From NCBI RefSeq assembly GCF_900496995.4, contig NC_044005.1, positions 35,016,363 to 35,080,362 on the forward strand: a DNA stretch of 64,000 bases. Direction: 5' to 3'. The notes beneath the pieces were generated by a model. That model worked only from the letters and a program-made list of their open reading frames with translations. It was not told where the DNA came from and ran no database searches. The translations under genes were made by a program, and so were the position numbers. The stretch is from Aquila chrysaetos chrysaetos. Lineage: Eukaryota > Chordata > Aves > Accipitriformes > Accipitridae. Shown here piece by piece: positions 40,069 to 51,009 of the stretch (its first letter is position 1; every line of letters starts with the position of its first letter).

Positions 40069-40365
40069 CTAATGCATCCAGACTACTGTCTGAAGGTTTT
40101 CTATATGTTGTATCACTGTCCAAATTCTCATATATAATATCAAAACTAAAAGCAAGCATAATACAGTTAGCATTAACAGAACTACTACTGGGTGTGACAT
40201 ATGGTTCCGGATTCCCGTCGCAGTTGGCGACCATCCCAAGAATGCTTCCCACCATTTATGTTCTCCATCCTTTTTTATTCTCTCTGAAACTTGATGTATT
40301 TCCTCAGCGTTCTGGTGTATGGTGAGAGATCTACTGTTTAAATTTTGATCACTATAAACAGTATC
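40069..40365 (-). pseudogene. Retroviral envelope transmembrane-subunit remnant
   Basis: This minus-strand frame of 98 codons plus stop lies just upstream of the 3' LTR remnant, where env ends in a provirus. It has an amphipathic stretch with spaced hydrophobic residues, then a Trp-rich motif (KWWEAF followed by GWSP), then about 22 mostly aliphatic residues typical of a membrane-spanning segment, then a short polar tail and a stop. This order (membrane-proximal Trp-rich region, anchor, cytoplasmic tail) is characteristic of retroviral transmembrane glycoproteins. A stop codon bounds the frame upstream, and no surface subunit, signal peptide or fusion peptide is recognisable, so it is a non-functional relic. 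The frame has no suitable ATG. Retroviral class is not assigned. Confidence 0.7.
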
Positions 40366-40680
40366 CTAATTTTCATAATATGACATGCAGCGTCAAAAAC
40401 ATGGAAATGTAGAAAAGACATAGGCAAGGACAAATACATATTCATAGTATTACATTCAATAGCTGTTTAACAGTCAAGCTTCTTTTAGAGCTGTCCAACA
40501 ATACTGATTAATCCAGGTGAACTGTTTACAAAAACATATAAAACATTGGATGGCACAAAGTATATAGCGCTAATATAAACAGATTGTTTAAGTTAAGTAC
40601 TTAATGTAAACGGTCTATCTCTACCTGTAACAAAGAATATTTTAGGGGACCAAAAAAACATTCCTTATAAAAAATAATGC

Positions 40681-41360
40681 TCTGAGCAAGAGTAGAATGG
40701 CCACCTGGCTCCCAAAACTGGTGACTGATTACGATTCAAAGAAGAGTAAGTTGCTGCTACTGCACCCTTCACTAAAAGGGGAGCATCCTGCCTGTTTAGC
40801 TGGTACTGAGGAACTATTCAGGGGTGACTGAGGACTTGGGCTGCTGTCAGTCTTTGGGGCGGGTTAACATGAAGCATTTTTGAAACAAGGTCCTTTGCTG
40901 TATCTGAAATAGTACTCCAATAACCACCAAGGAGAGAGAGTTTTCCAGTACCTATTTGGGCCCAAATCTCCTCTGAGGTATCACCAGGACCATTTACAAA
41001 AGGAGTGTAGCCAGTAAGCATGGTATAAAGTCTAACACCAAGGCTCCATATGTCACATGCAGCATCATAACCTTGCCTCCTGAAAACCTCTGGTGCAACA
41101 AAATTTGCTGTGCAACATGGAGTCATGAGAAGACCATTTTCTACTCATAGTGGTTTTGCAAGGCCAAAATCACAAATTCAAATTGATTCTGGATTACTAG
41201 ATTCATCAACATAAATATTGCTAAGCTTCAGGTCTCTATGAAGAACCCCTTGTGCATGAACAGAACAGCACTAGCTTCTCATTACAACAAAATTTTTTGT
41301 CTAAGAATCCAGCAGTTCCCCTGCTTTCATAAGTTCTGTTACTACATACACATATTTTTC
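40681..41360 (-). pseudogene. RPS6KA3 (RSK2) C-terminal kinase domain retro-fragment
   Basis: On minus the sequence matches the C-terminal kinase domain of ribosomal S6 kinase 2. It begins at KYVYVVTEL (41,360), passes HRDLK (about 41,240-41,227) and DFG (about 41,171-41,163), then an open frame from MTPC (41,126) containing [23 protein letters not shown] and [11 protein letters not shown] to about 40,818. It continues frameshifted through words matching QLNRQDAP and NRNQSP to about 40,681, short of the normal stop. Sequence that is split among several exons in the parent gene is contiguous here, so it is mRNA-derived. It is dead: stops and frameshifts occur before 41,126 and after 40,818, and about 30 bases are missing between the ELL and HRD regions. 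Both ends fall inside the coding region and abut retroviral sequence. Intact RSK2 is an ERK-activated serine/threonine kinase. RPS6KA3 is favoured over the other RSK genes by its C-terminal tail words. Confidence 0.9.
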
Positions 41361-42253
41361 TGGTGGGTTGACCCTGGCTGGATGCCAGGTGCCCACCAAA
41401 GCTGCTCTATCACTCCCTGCATCAGCTGGACAGGGGAGAGAAAATACAACAGAAGGCTCATGAGTTGAGATAAGGACAGGGAGAGATCACTCACTAATTA
41501 CCATCATGGGCAAAACAGTCTCGACTTGGGGAAAATTAACTTAATTTATTGCTAATCAACCAGAGTACGGTAATGAGAAATAAAACCAAATCTTAAAACA
41601 CCTTCCCCCCACCCCTCCCTTCTTCCCAGGCACAACTTCCCTCCCAAATTCTGTATCTCCTTCCCTCCAAGCAGCATAGGGGGATGGGGAATGGGGGTTG
41701 TGGTCAGTTCATCACACGTTTCTGCTGCTCCTTCCTCCTCAGGGGGAGGACTCCTCACTCTTCCCCTGCTCCGGTGTGGTGTCCCTCCCACGGGAGGCAG
41801 TCCTTCCCAAATTTCTCCAATGTGAGTCCTTCCCACGGGCTGCAGTTCTTCACAGACTGCTCCAGCGTGGGTCCCCCACAGGGTCACAAGTCCTGCCAGA
41901 AAACCTGCTCCAGCATGGGCTCCTTTCTCCACAGATCGCAGGTCCTGCCTGGAGCCTGCTCCAGCGTGGGCTTCCCACGGGGTCACAGCCTCCTTCAGGC
42001 ACCCACCTGCTCCAGCGTGGGGTCCTCCATGGGCTGCAGGTGGCTATCTGCTCCACCGTGGACCTCCATGGGCTGCACGGGGACAGCCTGCCTCACCATG
42101 GTCTTCCCCACGGGCTGCAGGGGAATCTGCTCTGGTGCCTGGAGCATCTCCTCCCCCTCCTTCTTCTTCACTGACCTGGGTGTCTGCAGGGTTGTTTCTC
42201 TGTAATATCTCTGCTAAGGGCGTCCTCTTCTCTACTCCAGTTGTGATACCCAT
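41361..42253 (-). mobile_element. ERV-derived GC-rich repeat-coding segment ending like an avian LTR
   Basis: I recognise this sequence as very common in bird genomes. At its low end the minus strand reads through TTATCTCAACTCATGAGCC, TTTTCTCTCCCCTGTCC and GGCACCTGGCATCCAGCC to a terminal CAACCCACCA. This parallels the 3' end of the solo LTR at 51.8-52.4 kb, and an AATAAA-like AGCAATAAATT lies at about 41,556-41,546. The higher part (about 41,760-42,150) is a degenerate tandem array of roughly 40-50-base units starting CTGCTCCAGCGTGGG on plus. On minus, open frames run through it (144 codons at 41,986-41,552; 69 codons from ATG 42,253 to 42,044, beginning MGITTGVEKRTPLAEILQRN) with recurring PRWSR- and HAGAG-type words. 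No gag domain is recognisable. Boundaries with the leader are uncertain. Confidence 0.6.
41770..42150 (+). repeat. Degenerate GC-rich tandem repeat (CTGCTCCAGCGTGGG units)
   Basis: At least seven imperfect units share CTGCTCCAGCGTGGG-like starts followed by CCCACGGGCTGCAG or CCACGGGGTCACA-like middles (for example near 41,861, 41,907, 41,957, 42,009 and 42,048). Period is about 40-52 bases. Confidence 0.75.
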
Positions 42254-42267
42254 GATTTAATCCGAGT

Positions 42268-42465
42268 GGGACTTGGACCCCCCTTTAAAATCTCTCAACA
42301 ATTCTCAATCGTACATCTTACATTGATCAGACTGCGTACAAACTCGTGCAATTTACGCTGATCAGGCTACGCAGCTCAGGCGGGACTTGAACCCCCCTCG
42401 TCAAAATCTCTCCGGGCAGGACTTGAACCGGCCCTTAAAATCTTTCCGGTCGGGACTTTAACCCT
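42268..42465 (-). repeat. Four tRNA T-arm-like repeats in the ERV leader
   Basis: On minus, GGTTCAAGTCCC-type words occur four times: at about 42,465-42,449 (GGTTAAAGTCCCGAC), 42,431-42,415 (CGGTTCAAGTCCTGCC), 42,396-42,381 (GGGTTCAAGTCCCGC) and 42,280-42,268 (GGTCCAAGTCCC). Three of them are followed by GAGATTTT- or AGATTTT-like spacers and are spaced about 34 bases apart. GGTTCAAGTCC fits the T-loop/B-box consensus GGTTCRANNCC. No complete tRNA cloverleaf is present. Confidence 0.75.
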
Positions 42466-42625
42466 CCTGAATTCTGTCCTTTTCTCTGTATTGAATTTAG
42501 ATTTGGGGGATTTAACACTCACCACTCAAGCGATTCGGTGCCTCCCGTGTCCAAAATCATCAGGTGAACTCACGCTGTGCCAGCAACTGGAGGTTTGGAT
42601 CCGAGAGGTTCTGAGATGACCAAGG

Positions 42626-42643
42626 GTCCCACCTGGCTGGCCA
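42626..42643 (-). other. Putative retroviral primer-binding site
   Basis: Three bases inside the 5' LTR end, the minus strand reads TGGCCAGCCAGGTGGGAC, starting with the obligatory TGG complementary to tRNA CCA. It partly resembles a tRNA-Arg 3' end, but with several mismatches, so the primer tRNA is not assigned. Confidence 0.5.
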
Positions 42644-42646
42644 GAC

Positions 42647-43317
42647 TGTTAAGGGAGAAGCCACTGCCTGAGCATTCACACACCAATCAAGGAGTCACTT
42701 GCAGACACGCCACCCGAGACTTTAACTCTTAGGACCGGAGTCCCTTCACAGTGGGTGACTCCAGTGAGCCGATGGGTGCCCCTTCCAACTCCTCACACGC
42801 GCACACACACACTCACCCTCGGGCACTTCCTCTTCCCTCAGGCTTGACCCTACGTTCCCCAAAGCAGAATCTATAATCAAGGCCTTCAAAATAAAAAGCG
42901 TAATTTATTCTATCTATGGTGCACAAATTTAGACAGCTCAAGTTGAGTGCCTTCAGAGAGGGACCCCAAACACTAAAATCCCTGGGGAATTATGCCCTTA
43001 CAATCTAAGTTCCCACCCCTCACACCATAGTCTGGTCCAATAATAATACTCAGGTCTAGGGTCCTCTTCTCTCTTACTGAGTCCTTTTTCTCGCCTCTAG
43101 GCTGGTTCTTTCTCTTTCCTGTTTTTTAGCTGTTACTATGTCTCCCTTTCCTGGCTCAGACTGGCTCCGGGCTTTCCGCATCTCCTTACTCCTCCAATCA
43201 GAGAATAGGTCAACATTAAGCAAAAGCATTAAGCAAGCAATGAGTTCTGCTTTATCATGAATGACTATTTTTAAGCAGCTAAACAAAACCCTTAAAGCCC
43301 TCCAAAACATATTGACA
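42647..43317 (-). mobile_element. 5' LTR of the composite ERV (about 671 bp)
   Basis: On minus the sequence starts TGTCAA and ends CTTAACA, giving TGT...ACA terminal inverted bases, and a putative primer-binding site follows. An AATAAA lies at about 42,905 (AGAATAAATTACG), suitable for an R-region polyadenylation signal, with the U5-like part (shared with the 3' remnant) after it. A (CA/CG)n stretch at about 42,800-42,823 explains the length difference from the other copy. Start of U3 is inferred from the TG and is less certain than the U5 end. Confidence 0.7.
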
Positions 43318-46300
43318 GCCTCTATAATTTATATACATACCTGTGTTATTATAGCCTCACAGTCTTATCCCATTATTGCAACACATGCTGTTTACGTTAC
43401 GTTCGGGTGTGGTCTGCACGCTCATGTAGTTGAGCTTTGCCACCTTCCACTACAGTATACATCACTGGACTGATAATTCTGTATGTTCTGTGTTGTGCTC
43501 TTCTATAGTGTACCACCTTTTCTGCTTTGTTTCTCATCTGAATTTATCTACTTGCTAATAATTCGTGTTTTTCATTGTAACTTCTGTATTTTCTTCTGCC
43601 TTCTCTTTGGCCATGGGCTTATGTTCTTTTGTGATACTGTTCTTCTCAGTGAGACCTTATGTCTAAATTGGATTACCCGTTGTAGAACTAGTTGTAGGAA
43701 ATGTAGAGTATTGCAGGACATGCGCTGAGAAAGTTACAATCTCTTTCTTTTAAGTGCTTGTTTCTCTCTTAAATAGTAGTTGGAGCTGCCAACAAGTAGA
43801 ATCTTCTGCATAAGAATCACCTTAGCATTACCTTTTTATGGTAACAAGATGTAGGTTAGACCTTTAAACTTTCACCTGTAGTCAAAGACTATTTTGACTT
43901 GTCCAGAAGAGTCCATCTTCTAAGGGTTTGATTCATACCCAAGCTGATACTCTAGTACTTCAGTTTAGTTGTTTCCAGGGAAAAAAATAAAAAACTCCGT
44001 TCTTCTGTATATGGCAGAATACATAGTTTCTCTTCAGAACCTTTTCCTGAAGCTTCTTACCAATGGAACATGATTGACAAATGACTGGACCTTTCTCAAA
44101 TCTATGCCTTGTATGTATTTGCTGCTCTTCTTCGTATCCAATTCTGATTGAATATTACAGGTTTTTTTGGTTGAATCTTCCTCTGGTTCTACCAAGCTTT
44201 CTAAGGGTGTAAGGTTTACTGACCCAATTCATTATGGTACTATCTTGGTTTTTCTTCTGCATTTTTTCCTGATTTGGTTCTGTTCTGAGTCTTTTAATCT
44301 CTTACGCTACGTTGTGCTTGAACTGGGTATTCCAGAAACTTTCTGACAGTGCAAGTTGGCTCAGTAGCCTTGCATCTCTTAGAGATTCCAAAACCCATGT
44401 TTTTCAAGTTCTTGCATTGAACTGTTGTGAAACATATTTTATTCCATCTAGGAGTGCTATATTTTTCCATAGCACAATTAGTGCAGTCTGTACTGTTTCT
44501 CTTCCTTACTTAAAGTTGTTAAACAAACTTAGTGCCTCTAGCCCAACTTTCCTTTCAGTACCTTCACTTTTATTCCTGTAAAAGAAGCATTCTTTTTTGA
44601 GCCTATCTGAGTGAAAACTGTGTTTATAGAGAGTTTCAGAGTACTAGGATTTCACAGTATTAGAATTTATAGCAGCTGCTCTGTGCAGGTCTTCATTTTT
44701 CTTCTGTGCATCTATTCAAAGAAGTATTGTCCTGTTTGTGTCCTTTCTGTGAAAGTTTCCTTCCTAGTGATCAGGAAGAGCTTTTCTTACCACAGAAAGG
44801 TAAGGGAAGCTGGCATAAATGTGAGAGAAGAACTTCCCCCCCTTCCTTATTTTTCCAGTAAGCAAGAGGAAAACATGATGCACAGGTTCATATTGATATA
44901 CTTGATATTTGAGTATGGATATTTGGTTTTAACATATGTAACTTCTTGTTTGATTATTGGAATGCACACAGTCTTTGTTCCCAGAGCATACCAAGTGATG
45001 CACGTTCCTCTACATTCATGACCTGTCTTCTTCATTACTTAATATCACTTCAGGTTTTGCACACATTTTCAGTAATTATGTTGCACTTTCTCCAAATTAC
45101 TGATAGCTTTATTAAATGACACTGGGCCTGGAAAGCATCCCAACAAGATTTTTAATTTTAAAAAAAAAATGTATCTGCATGGTAATGTCTCACAGTGTAA
45201 ATTGGAAAATATAATCTGTTTATTATTTGCTCATTTTTATCACTTTCTCAGTGATGGTTCATACTGAAACAAAGGCCCTAAAGAAGTTTAAATGTATGGC
45301 ATCAATGTTATTTCTTTTACCAGGCGCTTAAGACTGACTTAACATTTTTTCTTCCTTTTTCCAGTGTCGTTGCCTCTCTTTTTGTTTTTTAGAGTTGGGG
45401 GTGGACAGGCCTCTTCTTTTCCTCTTCCAGCCAGTTTTGTTTACAAGGAAATATATTGCTTTTTCCTGAATAATTTCATTCTGCCTTTGTGCTGTTGCTT
45501 AGATTATCAAGCAGTACTGATAAGCCCAAAATGTTTGTGGTGGGAAACAGAAAGGTAGAACTGCTGCTCTCTTTCAGCTCCCTCTTTTTTGCTCTTTCTT
45601 TTTTTTTTTTTTCCTTTCCATTTCTGTGTTCTGGTACCTGCTGCTAATGGAGCCTGGAGATTGAGTCAGGGGGAAGGAGAATTCCTTGTCCTCTGCTCTA
45701 GTGTTCGTTGGAGCTACTATTACCCAGGAAGGAAGACAGTGAAGCTCAAGAGCAGAGGGCAGCTAGCTGTCTATGTGGATTTCAGAGCCCTAGGCTGAGG
45801 ACTCAAGCTCAGGTATATTAGATGGGGAAATCTTATCTCTGAGCAGGCAACCTACTGGTGTGTGACACTTCAGTTGCACTCTCTTCTGCCTGGAAAGGCT
45901 CTCGTCATAGCAAAACTGACATAATTCTTGTAACTTCTGCTGCTCTCCCTGCTCTTTTGAATAGTTGGTTAATTATTTTGGAAAGTAGAGGAACTAGGCT
46001 GTTTCTATATTCTCACTACTTAACAATGAAATAAATTCACACTCTGCCTATATAAACCACCTCATCAATTTCAGTATACTGGCTCATGAGAGAAAAGAAA
46101 GTGGACTTTAGTAGGAGATGCAGAGACTTGGAGGGAGATGCTAAATGGCCATTGGTATATTTCCACCCTGTCTATTTTGAAGTGGCAAATACTTTGCACT
46201 AGTGTACTGTGTTTAAATGATCTGGAGCATATAGCTACAGCAGCTATGAAAACAGTAGAATTTTTGAAGTTTTCTATTTCTTTTTTTTTCTTTCATGTTA

Positions 46301-47700
46301 GACTTCAGAGTAAACAAAGTTTTACACTGCTGTTTGGTTTTGTCTATTATATGTAGCAAAAGCCAAAATAATTTAAAATTTTTTATGTACTTGAAGCTGC
46401 ATTTAACCTCACAGGTAAACAGATTGATAATAAAAGATGAGAAAGAGGTCTTGGCTCATTATTTGAAAAGAAAATTAACAATATACAAGCTTTCAGAAAT
46501 GACCTACAATAAAATGTAGCATATTCAAAATAATCTTAAATAAAAATTTACTATACAAAGTAATTATGTGAGCACTGAACTGATGCTGTTCCCTTTGGAA
46601 AGATGTTCTCGCTCTCTGAACCCTTGGTAGTAAATCTACTGTAAGGTATTACAGCTTTGATAGACTAAACCAGAGGGTGGTACAGGTTTTCCCTTTTCAC
46701 TTAAATGAAGTCTTAAAGAACTTGTAACTGGTTGGATTTGGTATGTCTTGCTAAAAAACTGTTTGCTTATGCTATGACCCTAAATAGGAAGGATACTAAT
46801 CCTCCCCCATAATACAAAGTATTGCGGACAGAAATTAACTAAATCAGCATATAACTCAGAAGAACTTTGTCTCCTCCATTATTCATTAGATTAAATGTTA
46901 AGATACTTACTTAAAGGCTAGCTATTGATAGCAGTGGAAGCTTTCAGAGTAGAATGGGAAATATAGTTTTGCTCAGTTTTGAGGCTCTCCAATACCAATA
47001 GACAGGATTTAGACAGAAAATTCTTACGTTGTCACATGTGAATTCTAGGTCTTCAGGACATGGGTGCTTTCCAGATTTGTTTGGAAAGAGATGGAAAGGG
47101 TTTTTTGAGTTGTTTGCATTTTATCTAGTAACTAAAAAGCAGATTACATGTATAAGCATGTGTCAACATGAAAGTTAATTTTGAGGGAAGTCCATTGTAG
47201 TTTTCTGTTAGAATTTTTATAAGTGTAATCATCCTCTTCCTTACAAGCATTCCCACATATGGTGTCCATCCTAGCAAATGCAGTTATTTTAAAGGTTAGT
47301 CTTGAAATTTTGCTTGAAATACGCAACCAAAATTAAGGTTGTATTTTCTGGATTCTTGAGCGCTGGTAAGTCTCTTCCTTCTCTCTTAACCTTTTCCCCT
47401 TCCAATACAGGCAGTGCTACCATATGGGAGTACAGTTCATTTTATAAAAAAAAAATCACACAGAACACGACTTATTACACTTGTGAAATTCATTTTGACT
47501 GAGTAAAGGGAAAGCCTTTTTGGCCTTGAGGAATTTATACAAACCACTTAGAAGCCAATCCTATATCCTTTGAAGATTTGATGGTGAAATGCAATGATTG
47601 GAGGGGGCCTCTTAAAGCAGACATGGAAATAAGTTCCCTATAATTTGAAAATGCATTCTGAGTTTGTTGTATCTGTGTGTTAAGTGCTCTTGTTTAATAC

Positions 47701-48013
47701 AGAAGAAAAGAAAGAGAGACAAAGAGAAAGAGAAAAAAAGAAAAATACAGAGCAAAAAGAGAAAAAAAGGACAGAAAAAAGAAAGAAAAAGACAGAAAAA
47801 AATTTTAAAAGAGAAAGATATAGACAAAAGGGAAAAGAGAAAATGCAAGAGAAAAAAAGGAGAGAGAAAGAAATTAAGAGGGAGAAAAAAGAGACAGAAA
47901 AGGAAAAGAATAAAGGAAAATAAAGACAGGAAAAGACAGAAAAAGAAGGGAAAAAGATAAAAAGAAAGGGAAAGAAAAAAGGGAAAGGAGGAGAGAAAGA
48001 AAGAGAAAGAAAA
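47701..48013 (+). repeat. Long polypurine tract (GAAA/GAGA-rich, about 313 bp)
   Basis: The plus strand is almost pure A and G for more than 300 bases, dominated by AAAGAGA, GAAAAAG and GGAAAAG words with rare C or T. Lysine/glutamate/arginine-rich frames on plus and phenylalanine/serine-rich frames on minus are composition artefacts. It lies in the sense strand of CDIN1 intron 1. Confidence 0.92.
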
Positions 48014-51009
48014 TCCTTTTGTATGTCAAAGCTGTGGGAGTTGTCTTGGTCGCAGCGTACATTACTGTGTTGCTTCATGAAGTTTAATTTGGTTGTACTT
48101 TTTGCCACTTCACAAATTCCATGGTTGTGATAATCACCAGGAGGATAGGATTGTAAGTTTTGTGGCACTGTTTTTTCTAAGTATTTCATTCTAAAGCAAG
48201 CTTGATGTCATCAGACAGACCAACAGATGTCTGTAGATTTAAGGGCCAGATTATGGTGGTTGTTAAGAAAGGATGAAGTGGAAGTTTTAACACTGACCAT
48301 ATGTGCATTTTAATTGACTTGTGGATTTTAGGATACCATTATATTCATGTTGCTTGTACTTAAGGACAATGATGATAAAAATGGTAATTCTTGATTGTAT
48401 TTCAGAAAGAGTCCATACTGTATCATTCTTCTGAAGCCTGCACACAAGTCTAGACTAGAGTTTTATGAGCAGAGGGGATTTGCTACATCAGAGGGGAAAA
48501 TATTTTATTCATACATTGTTTTTGGGACAATCATATTCTGGGCTATATTACAATGGCACGATAAATTGCTGAATACACTGTCTGCTGAATATGACCTCAC
48601 CATGAAAAATTTGATGCATTAGAGTAGGAAAGGTTGGAATATATCAACCTTAGCTGACAAGGGACTTTGAATTTTGACCTAACACAGATGACCTTTGTGT
48701 GCAATAAAAGTGAGTTTAATCTCCAGGTCAAGGTTGAGGTGAACGGTAGGGCAATGTGGATTGGTTTGTGCTGGCTATGGCTGGATCACACCTAGCAAGC
48801 AAAGAAATCCAAGGTCTTTGCATTTCAGAGTAACCAAATGCTTATTCACCTGAAGTTTACTCATATCTGTTATACTACCTTCAAAAACTGTGCTGTGCTG
48901 TAGACAGCTAACTCTTCAGCAGCTGTGGACTAATTCGTTTGAAGCTCAGTGTTTCAGAATAAGAAGTGTGAGGTACGTATATTCTGCTCCTATAGATCAT
49001 TGAATAGGTAAGCTAAATAAAATTTCTCCTCTAGCATGTAGAATAAAGACTGTCAAGTATATTGCCTTGCTATGAAAAGGGTGAAATCTAGAAGCTTTAT
49101 TTCTTTGACAGCTAACCTGTCTTTGGAACATCGGAAGTTTATTCCTAAGTAGCTTATGCTTTTAGGAGGAACACAATTAAGAGAGCTCTGATATGTTTCA
49201 CTAGGCAAATACAAAGAAAATGGGTCCTTTTGAGCACTCCCTTGCTGTAAAAGGTATTTGATCAAAGAAGCTAAGTTACAAAATGTTTTAGGGGTTGTCT
49301 AGGTTACGTAATAAAGACGTATAGATGAATTTAAATAAAAGATTGTCGTGTTTTATAGTAGTCACAAACAAAATCTGTCTTTTTAACTGGCTGGTGTTCC
49401 AGGAGTGCTATTTTACTAACATACTAACGATACATGCCCTGAATGCTTTACACAGATAAGAGTGGTAGCGGTGGTGCTGTTGGAAGGAGGGGGAAAGAGG
49501 GAGTTCTCTTTAAATCAGCCAGGGGAAAAAAAAAGTTTGAGACTAATGGAAAGAACCTCTACTCCTTTAATAGAGCCTGCAAAATATATTCTCCAGGTCT
49601 GATCAGCTCTGAAGGCTCTAGAGGTTTGATGATTGGAATGGCAGGAAATCACGCTTTCAGGACATAACGAATTGACTAGGCCATCCATCATTTGTTAGCA
49701 TGCGCTGAAACACTGGGTTTGTGTGCAGAGGTCTGTGATTTAGTAAATACTTGGGAGATGAATAGAGCTTACACACAAGGGAAGATATTGCTGTCCTTCA
49801 GCAGCCTTAGACACAGATCCCTGCTGAGAAGGCCGTCTGACAGCAGCTCATCAGTAACTGGCCTGTCACAGTCAGTGATGCCCACCAGCCATCCCCAGTA
49901 TATTAAATGCATTTTTAATATCTGCTTCAGTAGATTTAATGAAGAAAATTTAGTTTCCATACTCTGATCACTGCTTCCTCAAGTGTTTTAAAGCATTGAG
50001 TGAAGCACTTCCAAGAAAGGAACTGTGCTGATACCTGGAGGAGCTGATTGAAAATGAAAGTGAAACAGAATGCAAAGAGGATTCTTATTATCCAAACAGC
50101 TTCCTTAAAACAAAACAAAAATGTTAGGAAAAAGCAGTGATCTTCTTCGAAACAATTGACCCTCGTGCAGAGGGACCTTATGCAGCAGGCTGTACAGCAA
50201 CAGAGATGCAGTGCTGGAAAAGGTGTATGCACAGTGGTTCTGTTTAGTGTGGCAGGGCTTGCCAAAAGGCATAACTGCATTTCCTACACTTTTAGATGTC
50301 AGTATTTGAATCAGATCATCGTTCTGTCAGGCTTTCAGAGTACTGAGAGAAGTGTGGCTGTGAATGGAAGGGATGGAATAGATCATGTTTTTAATAAGTA
50401 ACGTAGATTTTGTTTTGGTTTTGGTTTTAGCATTTTTGCGAGGGATGCAGTTGGTGAAAATCATTGTAGCGTTCCGTGGTATTATTTAAACTGATGTAAG
50501 AAACAAATAATAAGACACAATGGAAAATAAAACTTCTGCATTTTTATAACTTAACAGGCTCATTGAGAGTTACTCAATACTGACATTCTGCTTGTAAGGA
50601 TTGTATGGAATTAATTTTTTAACTTTGTAGCAAATGGTAAGATCTTTTGCTGTCCATATATATAGATAAACTTGTTTGAATTTCCTGGGAACTTTCAGGG
50701 AAAACTTCTGTTTACATAAAGGCAAATATGTTGGTTTTCATTTTCTAACGAGATTCAGTGCTTATGATATTTACTTCAAGACAGCAAGACAAACAACTCG
50801 ATTTTGTTGCAAACATCTATTTGAAATATTCAGCTTTTTTTCCCTCAGGAATCCATTCTGTGTTCACAGAAGAGAAAGCAAGTGCCGAATGAGACCTATA
50901 AATTTGATTCTTGTATGTGTCAAAACAGTAATGTATTAAATGCATATTATTATAAAAATTTAAGACATGTCCTAAACACTTACATTTTTATAACACATGA
51001 CAATATTAA

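Larger units (their letters stand above)
39859..43317 (-). mobile_element. Composite endogenous retrovirus carrying a host kinase fragment
   Basis: This is an insertion of about 3.46 kb in CDIN1 intron 1, antisense to the gene. Read on minus it runs 5' LTR (43,317-42,647), putative primer-binding site (42,643-42,626), leader with four T-arm-like repeats (42,465-42,268), a short open frame from ATG at 42,253, GC-rich repeated sequence ending like a second LTR type at 41,361, an RPS6KA3-like fragment (41,360-40,681), unassigned sequence, an envelope transmembrane remnant (40,365-40,069), a purine-rich stretch (about 40,058-40,040) and a 3' LTR remnant (40,034-39,859). No protease, polymerase or integrase is recognisable, so it is defective. 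The two LTR copies share their terminal 180-230 bases with clear mismatches, so the insertion is not recent. No target-site duplication was found at the outer ends. A single transduction or template-switch event is one reading. Nested insertions and later deletion are the main alternative. Confidence 0.75.

Noticed and set aside
42268-42465. Possible tRNA genes suggested by GGTTCAAGTCC words.
   Set aside because: No acceptor stem, D-arm or anticodon arm can be paired around any copy; only T-arm-like segments are present.
47612-48189. Lys/Glu/Arg-rich plus frames and a 169-codon Phe/Ser/Leu-rich minus frame.
   Set aside because: They are produced by the polypurine tract. Residue composition follows the nucleotide bias with no recognisable protein feature.
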